Assembly: GCA_903904805.1 (NCBI GenBank)
Contig: CAIVDX010000347.1
Coordinates: forward strand, 1-6,694
Origin: an uncultured Rhodospirillales bacterium
GTDB lineage: Bacteria; Pseudomonadota; Alphaproteobacteria; Acetobacterales; Acetobacteraceae
Direction: 5' to 3'
DNA: 6,694 bases
Part shown: positions 1 through 6,392 of the stretch, piece by piece
Position numbering within the stretch: the first letter of the stretch is position 1
Layout of the letters: the number at the start of each line of letters is the position of its first letter
The notes under the pieces: model-generated
Database searches by the model: none
What the model was told of the DNA's origin: nothing
What the model saw: only the letters and a program-made list of their open reading frames with translations
Translations under genes and position numbers: made by a program

Positions 1-655
1 CATGCATGATTGGGAAGATGCCGGTGGTTTTCCCATAGTTCTCCTCCACCGTGCGGTACTCGTCGAAAATCCGTTTGATGTTGGGATTGCCCGCCATGAA
101 CGACTTCGGTAGCGACGGCGTCAGCAGGCCATCGATGTCGCCCGACAGCAGCCGCTCCTCGAGGTCCGGCCCGCCGGCCGGAATCCGCTCGACTTTGAGG
201 CCGGGCGCGGGATCGAACGGAATATCCTCGTCGCGCTCCGTCAGCCAGGTGACCGAGCGGTGCGGCAAGCCGTGGAATTCTTCCAGGATGCCCCGCATCC
301 AGATGTTCGACGCCGGCTGATAATTGGTGCCGCCGATCCGGCCGCCGATCAAATCCTTCGGCTCCTTGAAACCCTTGTTGCTGTTCACGAACAGAAAGCC
401 GTGACGAAACCGGCGATGCAGATAGACCGGCAGACCTGTGTAGGGCAGCCCGCGGTCGCGGCCCATGAAATACGCCGGCGTGTTGAACTCGCAGATGTCG
501 TAGGCGTGGTCGCGGGCGACGCGCCAATGGCGCTCGCGCGATTCCGGCGTGATCACCGTGAGGTCGATACCCTGCGGTTTGACGCGGCCATCGATCAAAG
601 GGCGCGTGCTCTCGTAATCGCCGCAAGCCAAGGTCAGATGAAGATTGTTCGCCAT
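1..655 (-). CDS. 4,5-dihydroxyphthalate decarboxylase-like / substrate-binding-fold protein, C-terminus cut by window edge
   Basis: The minus strand stays open from an ATG at 655 to the left border, giving 218 codons. The protein begins MANNLHLTLACGDY, followed by GRVKPQGIDL at about residues 23-32. This resembles the start of the 4,5-dihydroxyphthalate decarboxylase (Pht5-like) family, which has the fold of periplasmic binding proteins and is often annotated as an ABC transporter substrate-binding protein. Further family-like stretches are YDICEFNTPAYF (about residues 52-63), a lobe with GGRIGGTNYQ, and a later segment with LLSGDIDGLLTP. Family members are usually about 320-340 residues, so roughly the last third is missing. 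No signal peptide is visible, which favours a cytoplasmic enzyme over a secreted binding protein. The start is supported by GGGAGG four bases upstream. It is divergent from the GMC oxidoreductase gene. The family call is fairly firm; the substrate is unknown. Confidence 0.8.
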   Translation of the reverse strand, partial: MANNLHLTLACGDYESTRPLIDGRVKPQGIDLTVITPESRERHWRVARDHAYDICEFNTPAYFMGRDRGLPYTGLPVYLHRRFRHGFLFVNSNKGFKEPKDLIGGRIGGTNYQPASNIWMRGILEEFHGLPHRSVTWLTERDEDIPFDPAPGLKVERIPAGGPDLEERLLSGDIDGLLTPSLPKSFMAGNPNIKRIFDEYRTVEENYGKTTGIFPIMH

Positions 656-804
656 GCGTCCTCCCAGCGGGACGATATTAGTCCGTCCTGCCCTGCGCCA
701 CCAAGGGCTAGCATTGCGGAAGGGCTTGCGCCAAGGTGCCTGTCCCCGAAAACAGTCCGCGCCCCAGCGCTCGAACACGACCCGCAAGATCAGGTTGATC
801 CACG
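656..804. promoter_or_regulatory. Divergent intergenic region with weak minus-strand promoter and inverted repeat
   Basis: This 149-bp gap separates two divergently transcribed genes, so it must hold a promoter for each. On the minus strand a TAATAT box (680-675) lies 18 bases downstream of TTGGTG (704-699). It would start a transcript near 668 with a very short leader before the ATG at 655. The box sits in the loop of an inverted repeat, GGACG at 670-674 and CGTCC at 684-688, which could be an operator. No convincing plus-strand promoter was found. The GMC gene has only a weak AGG at 792-794 ahead of its ATG. The promoter matches are partial, so this is a tentative reading. Confidence 0.3.
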
Positions 805-2421
805 ATGGCCTCTGGCAAGACTTATGATTTTATCGTCGTCGGTGCGGGGTCGGCGGGATGCGTGCTCGCCAATCGCCTCAGCGAAGACTCCGACGCCAAG
901 GTGCTGGTTCTGGAGGCCGGCGGCTGGGACCGCGACCCCTGGATTCACATCCCCCTCGGCTGGGGCCGCATCCTGCTCAATCGCCTGCATGACTGGATGT
1001 ATTTCGCCGAGCCCGAAACGTGCACCGATGGCCGCGGCGTCGAATGCGCCCGCGGCAAGGTCATTGGCGGCTCCTCCTCGATCAACGCGATGGCCTATGT
1101 GCGCGGTCACCGGGAGGACTATGAGCGCTGGGTCGCCAAGGGCCTGCCCGACTGGTCCTACGACCAGGTGCTGCCCTATTTCCGCCGCCAGGAGGATTGG
1201 CAGGGCAACGCCGGCCCGCTGCGCGGCAAAGGCGGTCCACTCACCACACAATATTGCCAGTTCACCGACCCGCTGGTCGATGCCTACATGCAGGCCGGTG
1301 TGCAGGCCGGCTTTCCCGCCAACGCCGATTATAACGGCGTCGAACAGGAAGGCTTCGCCAACTGGCAAATGACGATCCGCAATGGCCGCCGCTGCTCCGC
1401 CGCGGTCGCCTATCTCCGACCCGCGCTCAAACGACCGAACCTCACAGTCAAAACCCGCGCATTGGCGCGCCGCGTCGTCATGAAAGGCACCACCGCCGAG
1501 GGTGTGGAGTATCAGCACGCCGGCCAGCGCCACACCGCACTGGCCGCGCGCGAAGTGCTGCTGTGCGGGGGCGTGATCAATTCCCCGCAATTGCTGATGC
1601 TGTCAGGCATCGGCGAGGCATGCGGACTCGCCAAGGCGGGCATCGCCCCGCTCGTCAATCTCCCCGGCGTAGGCAAGAACCTGCAGGACCACATGTCCGT
1701 CGCCCTGTTCTACAGCCGCCGCGAGCCTGGCCCGCTGCACCACGCGATGCGCTATGACCGCATCCCCTTCGTGCTCGCCAACACCTATTTCCGCGGCAAG
1801 GGTATCACCAACGACCTGCCCGGCGGCGTCATGGCCTTCCTGCGCACGCGCGACAGCGAGCCAATGCCGGACATGCAACTGCTGTTCAACGCCGCGCCAC
1901 TGAATGCCCACCCGTATTTCGCGCCCTTCATCAAGCCCTACGCCGACGGCTTCGCCGCGCGCGTCGTCGGCCTGCGCCCGGAAAGCCGCGGCGAGGTGAG
2001 CCTGGCGAGCTCCAACCCCGCCGACGCGCCGCGCATCCGCCAGAACTTCTTCGACAAACCCAACGATGTCCGCGTCCTGCGTGACTCCGTGCGGATGGCC
2101 CGAGATGTCGCCCGCCAGCCCGCACTCAAACCCTTCCTCGGGAAAGAACTTGCCCCCGGCCCGACCGCCGACAGCGATGACGCGATCGACGCCTATATCC
2201 GCGCCACCGCCATCACCGTGCACCACCCGCTCGGCACCTGCCGCATGGGGCCTGACAATGATGAGGGTTCGGTGGTCGATTCCCGTCTGCGCGTGCGTGG
2301 CACGGAAAGATTGCGCGTGATTGACGCCTCGGTGATGCCGGATCTCGTCGGCGGCAACATCAACGCCCCGGTGATCATGATCGCCGAGCGCGCCGCCGAT
2401 TATCTGCGCGGCCTCGCTTAA
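805..2421 (+). CDS. GMC-family FAD oxidoreductase (choline/alcohol dehydrogenase-like)
   Basis: This 538-residue protein is a glucose-methanol-choline oxidoreductase, which oxidises an alcohol group to an aldehyde or ketone using bound FAD. The N-terminal Rossmann motif GAGSAG is at residues 13-18, with the ribose-binding acid E37 in VLEAGG. GMC signature 1 lies around residues 83-101 (RGKVIGGSSSINAM) and signature 2 around 256-270 (NSPQLLMLSGIG). The C-terminal catalytic pair is visible: H474 in HPLGTCRMG and N520 in NINAPVIM, the His/Asn arrangement of choline dehydrogenase and choline oxidase. The length is normal for the family and no signal peptide or membrane segment is seen, so it is probably cytoplasmic. 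The ATG at 805 places the FAD motif at the usual distance. The substrate cannot be deduced; many such proteins are annotated as choline dehydrogenase without acting on choline. Its stop overlaps the convergent binding-protein gene. Confidence 0.93.
   Translation: MASGKTYDFIVVGAGSAGCVLANRLSEDSDAKVLVLEAGGWDRDPWIHIPLGWGRILLNRLHDWMYFAEPETCTDGRGVECARGKVIGGSSSINAMAYVRGHREDYERWVAKGLPDWSYDQVLPYFRRQEDWQGNAGPLRGKGGPLTTQYCQFTDPLVDAYMQAGVQAGFPANADYNGVEQEGFANWQMTIRNGRRCSAAVAYLRPALKRPNLTVKTRALARRVVMKGTTAEGVEYQHAGQRHTALAAREVLLCGGVINSPQLLMLSGIGEACGLAKAGIAPLVNLPGVGKNLQDHMSVALFYSRREPGPLHHAMRYDRIPFVLANTYFRGKGITNDLPGGVMAFLRTRDSEPMPDMQLLFNAAPLNAHPYFAPFIKPYADGFAARVVGLRPESRGEVSLASSNPADAPRIRQNFFDKPNDVRVLRDSVRMARDVARQPALKPFLGKELAPGPTADSDDAIDAYIRATAITVHHPLGTCRMGPDNDEGSVVDSRLRVRGTERLRVIDASVMPDLVGGNINAPVIMIAERAADYLRGLA
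2418..2421. other. Shared TTAA stop overlap of two convergent genes
   Basis: The palindromic TTAA supplies TAA to the plus-strand GMC gene (2419-2421) and TAA to the minus-strand binding-protein gene (2420-2418). The two coding regions therefore overlap by four bases and no intergenic space is left for a terminator between them. Confidence 0.95.
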
Positions 2422-3392
2422 TTTCCCTTCGCAACGATGGCGCGCGCCATTTCCACCGCGCGTCCATCGACGAATTTATGAGGGTCATAGCCCGGCGCGA
2501 AATTGCCCAGCTTCACCAAAATCTCGTTCAGCCAGACGAACTTGTCCATCGGCAGGGCAAAGCTCGGATCAATGGTGTGCCGGCTCACCGCATCATCGAA
2601 CGCCAGCCCGGGCTCCGGCGCGTCAGCCGGCGCATGCGTCATCTCCCGGCTGAGCGCCATCATCTCGTCACGGTGCGATAGCGCATAAGCATAGGCATTC
2701 ATCTCTGCTGCGAGAAACCGCGCGAGCAGATCCATCCGCTTTGCTAACGTATCGGTGCTGACATAAAAGCAGCGCCGCAGGAATGGTGTCGCCGATTCCT
2801 CCGATGTGGTCAGCAATGCCAAACCCATCGATGTCGCCCGCGCGCGATACTCGTTTGGCGTGGCCGCGGCATCGATCACATTCGCACCAAGCGAATTCAA
2901 CAGTTCGGTCGGCGTACCCGCCGCCACGAACGAGACCTGGTTCGCGGTGATCCCCGATTCCAGAAGCGCTGTGCGCACGAACAGGTCCGGCGACGATCCA
3001 GGTGCCGACACGCCAACCTGATGCCCCTTGAGGTCACTCACCTTGGCGAGGCCTTTCTTCGCCCAGAAATCATAATTCTGCTTCGGCCAATGGCACGCCA
3101 CCGCCCGCACCTCTGCCCCGCGGGTCGCCGCGGTCATCGGACTTCCCGGCGAGCCCTCATAGGAATCCAACTGATCGGCAATCAGCGCCTTCAGCAGCAG
3201 CGGGTCGCCACGTACCGTGGTGGTGGTCAGCGCGATGCCCTGCGCGGCAGCGAAGCCATGCTTTTCCGCCATGAACAGAAAGCCCGCATCACCCGTCGGC
3301 GTCACGGTGCCATTGCGCCAGGGCTGCAGATCCGTAGCTCCCGCACCAAAGGGCAGGAGGGTGGCCAGCAAATAGGCTGCCAGGCGCTTCAT
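2418..3392 (-). CDS. NMT1/THI5-like ABC transporter substrate-binding protein
   Basis: The 324-residue product has a signal peptide: MKR, a hydrophobic stretch at residues 4-16 and a likely cleavage after AGA (residue 19) before TDLQ. The mature part resembles the NMT1/THI5/SsuA/TauA-like periplasmic binding proteins. It has an opening strand and a GFLFMAEKHGFAAAQGI segment, then ALIADQLDSYEGSPGSPMTA, a hinge region KVSDLKGHQVGVSAPGSSPD, and FVAAGTPTELLNSLGANVIDAAATP. Such proteins capture small organic molecules for an ABC importer. A strong ribosome site, AAGGAG, lies six bases before the ATG. It is the second gene of a minus-strand operon, 24 bp after the monooxygenase stop, so it probably captures the monooxygenase substrate or a relative. 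No partner permease or ATPase is in the window. The ligand is unknown. Confidence 0.88.
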   Translation of the reverse strand: MKRLAAYLLATLLPFGAGATDLQPWRNGTVTPTGDAGFLFMAEKHGFAAAQGIALTTTTVRGDPLLLKALIADQLDSYEGSPGSPMTAATRGAEVRAVACHWPKQNYDFWAKKGLAKVSDLKGHQVGVSAPGSSPDLFVRTALLESGITANQVSFVAAGTPTELLNSLGANVIDAAATPNEYRARATSMGLALLTTSEESATPFLRRCFYVSTDTLAKRMDLLARFLAAEMNAYAYALSHRDEMMALSREMTHAPADAPEPGLAFDDAVSRHTIDPSFALPMDKFVWLNEILVKLGNFAPGYDPHKFVDGRAVEMARAIVAKGN

Positions 3393-3416
3393 CGATCTCT
3401 CCTTACGGCAACAACC

Positions 3417-4634
3417 CTACTGGATATCATCGGCCTTGCGCGCCATCGCGATCAACGAACTGCGCAGGCAGAAATCGCGATGCTGATCGGGGTCGGCCGC
3501 CACCTGCCGCAACCTATCCAGATTTGCCTGACGCACCGCCGGATCGCGCTCCTCCAGGGTGCGCTTGTTGGCGATCGACTGCGCCTGCACATATTCGATC
3601 GCGGTCAGCCGCCGCTGGCGGTCATAGCGGTCCAGCAACGGCTCAGGATCGGCCCCATTCCAGATCTGGACCAATTTCTCCGCAAGATTCAGCCCGTCCT
3701 GGAAGCCGGAATTCATCCCCATGCCGCCGATCGGGTTGTTGATGTGCGCGGCATCGCCCGCGAGCAGCATGCGGCCGGCGCGGAAATTGCCGGCCACGCG
3801 CTGATGCACATTGTACATGTTGCGATGCACGATCTCATAAGGCGCGCCCACCGGCAGACATTCGGCGAAGCGCGCCTGAATCCAGGCGTCGCTCATCACC
3901 TCCTCGTCGCTCTCCTCGGTCTTGGCGGGAAACACGCAGCGCCACAAACCTTCCTTGTTCTCGCCCGGCACCTTCATCAACGACACCCAACGCTCGGGGT
4001 GCGCGCAATAGTTGCGCAGACGAAAGCCCATCGTCTTTTCGAAATCCGTTGTCGTCGTAACAATATTGAAGCGCTCGGGCCAGGTGAAGCCCTCGAAGCT
4101 CACCCCGGTCTCCTTGCGCACCAGCGACCGCCCGCCATCGCATCCCACCAGATAGCGCCCGCGATGATGCGACATCCGGCCATCCTTGTCGGTGATCTCA
4201 ACCGACACGCCATCCGCGTCCTGCGACACCGCGCTCACATCCACCTCGCGGATCATGGTGAAATCCGCCAGCCCCTCGGCCGCGGCCAAAGCGGTCAGAA
4301 TGGTCTTGTGCTGCTCAAGCTGGATCACATAGGGGTGCGCCGTGTCGGCCGAGAGGCACGCATAGTCGAACTCCGCCACCACCTCCTGCGTCACCCGATC
4401 GCGCCACTGGAAGTTCGGCGACATCAGGCCCTGCGCGATAATCGCGTTGGTCAGCCCCAACGGCTCGAACAGATCCAGCGTCGAGGGATGCAGCGTTGCC
4501 GCGCGATGATCCGCGGCCGGTTCGGCCAGCCGCTCGAAAATCGTCACCGGCACGCCTGCGCGGGCCAGAGCCAGACCCATCACGGTGCCCACCGGGCCTC
4601 CGCCGGCGATCAGAACACGATTTTCGTCGGCCAA
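3417..4634 (-). CDS. FAD-dependent monooxygenase (p-hydroxybenzoate hydroxylase fold), TTG start
   Basis: This is a class A flavoprotein monooxygenase, which uses NAD(P)H and oxygen to hydroxylate an aromatic or similar ring. With the TTG start at 4634 the protein has 405 residues and opens MADENRVLIAGGGPVG. The FAD motif GGGPVG is at residues 11-16 and E34 is the ribose-binding acid. The central NAD(P)H/FAD motif YLVGCDGGRSLVRKETGV lies near residue 165, and the second FAD-phosphate motif LLAGDAAHINNPIGGMGMN near 290. The length fits the catalytic core of MhpA/PheA-like enzymes without the extra C-terminal thioredoxin-like domain. An in-frame GTG at 4664 would add ten residues but lacks a ribosome site and lies upstream of the predicted transcription start; the TTG has GAGG six bases before it. 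It is first in an operon with the binding-protein gene and divergent from the ring-opening amidohydrolase. The substrate is unknown. Confidence 0.9.
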   Translation of the reverse strand: MADENRVLIAGGGPVGTVMGLALARAGVPVTIFERLAEPAADHRAATLHPSTLDLFEPLGLTNAIIAQGLMSPNFQWRDRVTQEVVAEFDYACLSADTAHPYVIQLEQHKTILTALAAAEGLADFTMIREVDVSAVSQDADGVSVEITDKDGRMSHHRGRYLVGCDGGRSLVRKETGVSFEGFTWPERFNIVTTTTDFEKTMGFRLRNYCAHPERWVSLMKVPGENKEGLWRCVFPAKTEESDEEVMSDAWIQARFAECLPVGAPYEIVHRNMYNVHQRVAGNFRAGRMLLAGDAAHINNPIGGMGMNSGFQDGLNLAEKLVQIWNGADPEPLLDRYDRQRRLTAIEYVQAQSIANKRTLEERDPAVRQANLDRLRQVAADPDQHRDFCLRSSLIAMARKADDIQ

Positions 4635-4649
4635 GTGCCACCTCTTTCG

Positions 4650-4666
4650 CAGTGCAGCGCGCACTG
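4650..4666. repeat. Inverted repeat CAGTGC-N5-GCACTG at the start of the monooxygenase transcript
   Basis: Perfect six-base arms, CAGTGC at 4650-4655 and GCACTG at 4661-4666, are separated by five bases. The repeat covers the predicted transcription start of the minus-strand operon, just downstream of its -10 box. This is a typical place for a repressor site. An operator role is inferred; chance occurrence in GC-rich DNA is possible. Confidence 0.35.
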
Positions 4667-4668
4667 TG

Positions 4669-4697
4669 ATATTTCAATGGCGTTTTTCCATTGTCAA
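4669..4697 (-). promoter_or_regulatory. Sigma70-like promoter of the monooxygenase-binding protein operon
   Basis: On the minus strand a perfect -35 box, TTGACA (4697-4692), is followed by a 17-base spacer and an AAATAT -10 box (4674-4669). This predicts a transcript start near 4662 and a leader of about 28 bases ending at the TTG start codon, with the ribosome site inside it. The consensus match and ideal spacing make this the best promoter in the window. It also argues against translation from the GTG at 4664. Confidence 0.6.
4675..4693. repeat. Inverted repeat CAATGG-N7-CCATTG inside the promoter spacer
   Basis: The arms CAATGG (4675-4680) and CCATTG (4688-4693) are perfect inverted repeats with a seven-base centre. 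They fill the space between the -35 and -10 boxes of the minus-strand promoter, so a protein bound here would block RNA polymerase. It is a candidate operator, inferred from position and symmetry. Confidence 0.4.
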
Positions 4698-4712
4698 TCG
4701 GCCCATCATGGG
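4690..4712. repeat. Palindromes ATTG-T-CAAT and CCCAT-C-ATGGG between the divergent genes
   Basis: Two compact perfect palindromes lie next to each other. ATTGTCAAT at 4690-4698 overlaps the minus-strand -35 box. CCCATCATGGG at 4702-4712 lies on the side of the amidohydrolase gene. Together with the neighbouring inverted repeats they suggest shared control of the two divergent transcripts. No regulator gene in the window can be paired with them. Confidence 0.35.
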
Positions 4713-4753
4713 AAATCCTGTCGCCATCATCCAGCCCACAGCGGAGACCGACC

Positions 4754-5770
4754 ATGACAACCCAATGCGCCAGCTTCGATCTCGTCGATGCCGACGATTT
4801 CTCCCCGCTCGAGGGCCTGCTGGCGGGGTGGGGCAGGGTGGCCCGCCTCGGCTTCCTGGTGAAGACCGAGGGCGATTATGCCGACGACACGCGTGAGCGC
4901 GCCCGCGCCGCCATCGGCGCCATCCTCGCCCGCCACGGCCTGTCCGAGCAGGCCCTGATGGTCACCGTGATCGGCACCGAGGGCATCTCCACCCCGCTGG
5001 TCTATGTCTTCGCCGAGCTGGACGACGCACCAGTCCCGGGTGGCCCCGCCCGCCTCGCCCTGGGCCTGGCCAGCGCCGCCCCACCCGCCGAACCAATGCT
5101 TGATGACGCCGGCACCATCGACCTGGTCGCCGATGTCGCCCGCGCCGCGATGCAGGATGCCGGCCTCACCGCCGAGCAGGTCGCGCTGCTGGTCATCAAC
5201 ATCCCCGCCCCCACCTCAGGCGAGGCGCCGGTGCGTGGCCGCCGCGCCCGTGCCGTCGCGGCCTTCGGCGGCGGCCGCGCGCTCGCCCAGCCTTCGGCGA
5301 TGAATGTGCCAGCCAGCAGCCTGCTCGCCGCGCCGGACATCTTTGTCGATCGCGTGCAGACCTTCACCGGCCCCGGCATCACCAAGATCGAGGTGATCGC
5401 CCTCGGCAACCGCCCCGGCGCCGGCGGCGATCTGTTCGCCCGCGCCGCCATCGCACAGGACCTGCTCGACATCCGCCCCTTCAAGGCCGCCCTGCTCTCC
5501 GCCGGCCTGACACTCGACACGCTGGGCGAACTCGCCGAGCCCGAGCGCGTCGTTGCCTGCATTCTAAAATCCGGCGCGCGGGCCGACGGCAGCGTGCGCG
5601 GCGCCCGCACCACCATCCGCGAGCGCGGCATCCCGCCGGAAAAACATGTCCGCGCGGTGCAAACTGGCCAACTCGGCCCACTGCTCGGCACCACCCGCCT
5701 GTTCAACACCTTCGACCCGGTACACCAGGCGCCCGATGGTGGGGCCACCGCCTGTTTCATCGTGCGCTAG
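4754..5770 (+). CDS. Ring-opening amidohydrolase (cyanuric acid amidohydrolase/barbiturase family), divergent member
   Basis: The 338-residue product belongs to the small family that opens six-membered cyclic amides such as cyanuric acid and barbituric acid. The three repeated domains can be traced. Domain one has KTEGDYADDTRERA (residues 37-50) and GTEGISTP (74-81). Domain two has FGGGRALA (171-178) and ITKIEVIALGN (209-219). Domain three has ILKSGARADGSVRGAR (270-285), KHVRAVQTG (297-305) and HQAPDGGA (324-331). Arginines R47, R175 and R300 and lysines K37 and K272 sit where the family has active-site residues. The second-domain lysine appears to be N149 and the family serines seem replaced, so the substrate may differ. 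The ATG at 4754 has GGAGA six bases upstream; an in-frame TTG at 4691 overlaps the promoter and is rejected. The gene is divergent from the monooxygenase and shares its control region. Family call strong, substrate unknown. Confidence 0.85.
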   Translation: MTTQCASFDLVDADDFSPLEGLLAGWGRVARLGFLVKTEGDYADDTRERARAAIGAILARHGLSEQALMVTVIGTEGISTPLVYVFAELDDAPVPGGPARLALGLASAAPPAEPMLDDAGTIDLVADVARAAMQDAGLTAEQVALLVINIPAPTSGEAPVRGRRARAVAAFGGGRALAQPSAMNVPASSLLAAPDIFVDRVQTFTGPGITKIEVIALGNRPGAGGDLFARAAIAQDLLDIRPFKAALLSAGLTLDTLGELAEPERVVACILKSGARADGSVRGARTTIRERGIPPEKHVRAVQTGQLGPLLGTTRLFNTFDPVHQAPDGGATACFIVR

Positions 5771-5941
5771 GTGAATCTGGCGCGACGTCTCATGAATTGT
5801 TCATTCTCATCGGCCACACCGGCTCTGCAACGTCATCAAACTGCCGCATCTGTTTGACTCCGTTCCGACTTGCTGCGGTTGCGCACAGTGGAGTTTCTGG
5901 ATATGACCCTTCACACCTACGTATGAGGAGTTCCATTTATC
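5771..5941. promoter_or_regulatory. Less GC-rich intergenic leader with weak promoter
   Basis: This 171-bp gap is visibly richer in A+T than the genes on either side. A partial promoter, TTGCGC (5879-5884), 17 bases, TATGAC (5902-5907), can be drawn for the downstream small gene, but the match is poor. No clear hairpin plus T-run follows the amidohydrolase stop, so read-through from that gene is possible. Confidence 0.25.
5903..5926 (+). CDS. Possible 7-residue leader ORF (MTLHTYV)
   Basis: An ATG with GGAG nine bases upstream opens a seven-codon ORF ending at TGA (5924-5926). It is in the same frame as the downstream 133-residue gene, and its stop overlaps that gene's ribosome site GAGGAG. 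It could be a translated leader that couples translation to the next gene, or a chance ORF. Evidence is limited to the start signal and position. Confidence 0.2.
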   Translation: MTLHTYV

Positions 5942-6343
5942 TTGAGATATATCCCGCCATTTGCCGTCATCCGTGACAGCGTCGAAATCACCCGGCGCAA
6001 GGGCGCACCGGCCGTCACCGTTGCTTACGACCAGTTCCTGTCAATCCTCATCCGGTTGATCAGCGACATCGACATCGATGAAACCTGGTACCTCTCCCGC
6101 TACGATGACGTCGCGGAGGCGATCGCGGCTGGTCGGCTGAAATCGGCGAAAGAACATTACATCACCGCCGGCTTTTTTGAGGGCCGTCAGCCCTATCAAA
6201 TCCTGGTCGACGAGCGCTGGTATCTGAAGAACAACCCAGACGTCGCCGAAAACCTCCGCCTCGGCCTGATCGCCTCCGCCCAGGCCCATTTCGACGAAAA
6301 CGGCTACAACGAGGGCCGGCTCCCGTTCGACCCGCTCGCCTGA
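5942..6343 (+). CDS. Small protein of two tandem 44-residue WYL/DVA/EGR repeats, function unknown
   Basis: The 133-residue product has a basic N-terminal part, a hydrophobic helix-like stretch at about residues 32-40 (FLSILIRLI), then two tandem repeats. The repeats run from about residue 45 to 84 and 89 to 128, align without gaps at a period of 44, and match at 18 of 40 positions. Shared residues include D-E-x-W-Y-L, D-V-A-E, a glycine, S-A-x-x-H, and G-x-x-E-G-R-x-P. Similar repeats occur in proteins of alphaproteobacteria, including some linked to glycosyltransferases, but no function can be assigned here. The start is uncertain: the only ordinary start codon after the in-frame TGA at 5924 is the TTG at 5942, 11 bases after GAGGAG. 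It is codirectional with the amidohydrolase gene but 171 bp away, so it probably forms its own unit. Confidence 0.7.
   Translation: MRYIPPFAVIRDSVEITRRKGAPAVTVAYDQFLSILIRLISDIDIDETWYLSRYDDVAEAIAAGRLKSAKEHYITAGFFEGRQPYQILVDERWYLKNNPDVAENLRLGLIASAQAHFDENGYNEGRLPFDPLA
6074..6325 (+). repeat. Tandem duplication encoding two 44-residue protein repeats
   Basis: Codons 45-84 and 89-128 of the small gene encode matching units with an exact 132-bp period. The likeness is in the protein (W49/W93, D56/D100, H72/H116, E80-G81-R82/E124-G125-R126). The DNA copies have diverged, so the duplication is old. Confidence 0.75.
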
Positions 6344-6392
6344 GCGTTCTAATATTCATAGCTTATGTATTAAAAAAAGAAGCTCTTACCTC
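6344..6392 (-). terminator. AT-rich convergent gap with possible weak terminator
   Basis: This 49-bp AT-rich gap separates convergent stops. On the minus strand, after the TAXI gene, an AGCT/AGCT pairing (6400-6397 with 6384-6381) precedes a run of seven T (6378-6372). The stem is only four to five base pairs, so termination here is plausible but weakly supported. No T-run follows the plus-strand gene. Confidence 0.25.

Noticed and set aside
260..1372. Long plus-strand ORF of 370 codons overlapping the left gene, the gap and the GMC gene
   Set aside because: Its product is low-complexity Arg/Pro/Ala-rich text with no family features. It runs antisense through one well-supported gene and out of frame through another, as expected for high-GC shadow frames.
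790..1590. Minus-strand 266-codon ORF inside the GMC gene, and similar ORFs at 1603-2226 and 5002-5760
   Set aside because: They are antisense to coding regions with clear motifs and show no recognisable domain or ribosome site.
4691..4753. N-terminal extension of the amidohydrolase from TTG 4691
   Set aside because: The added residues are Ser/Pro-rich and unlike the family, the codons overlap promoter elements, and the ATG at 4754 has a good ribosome site.
3021..4757. 578-codon plus-strand ORF antisense to the monooxygenase and binding-protein genes
   Set aside because: It is rich in His, Arg and Gln in the way typical of the reverse frame of a GC-rich gene, and it covers two recognisable genes on the other strand.
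5799..5811. GAAT/ATTC pairing as a terminator after the amidohydrolase gene
   Set aside because: The arms are only four bases, AT-rich, and no T-run follows.
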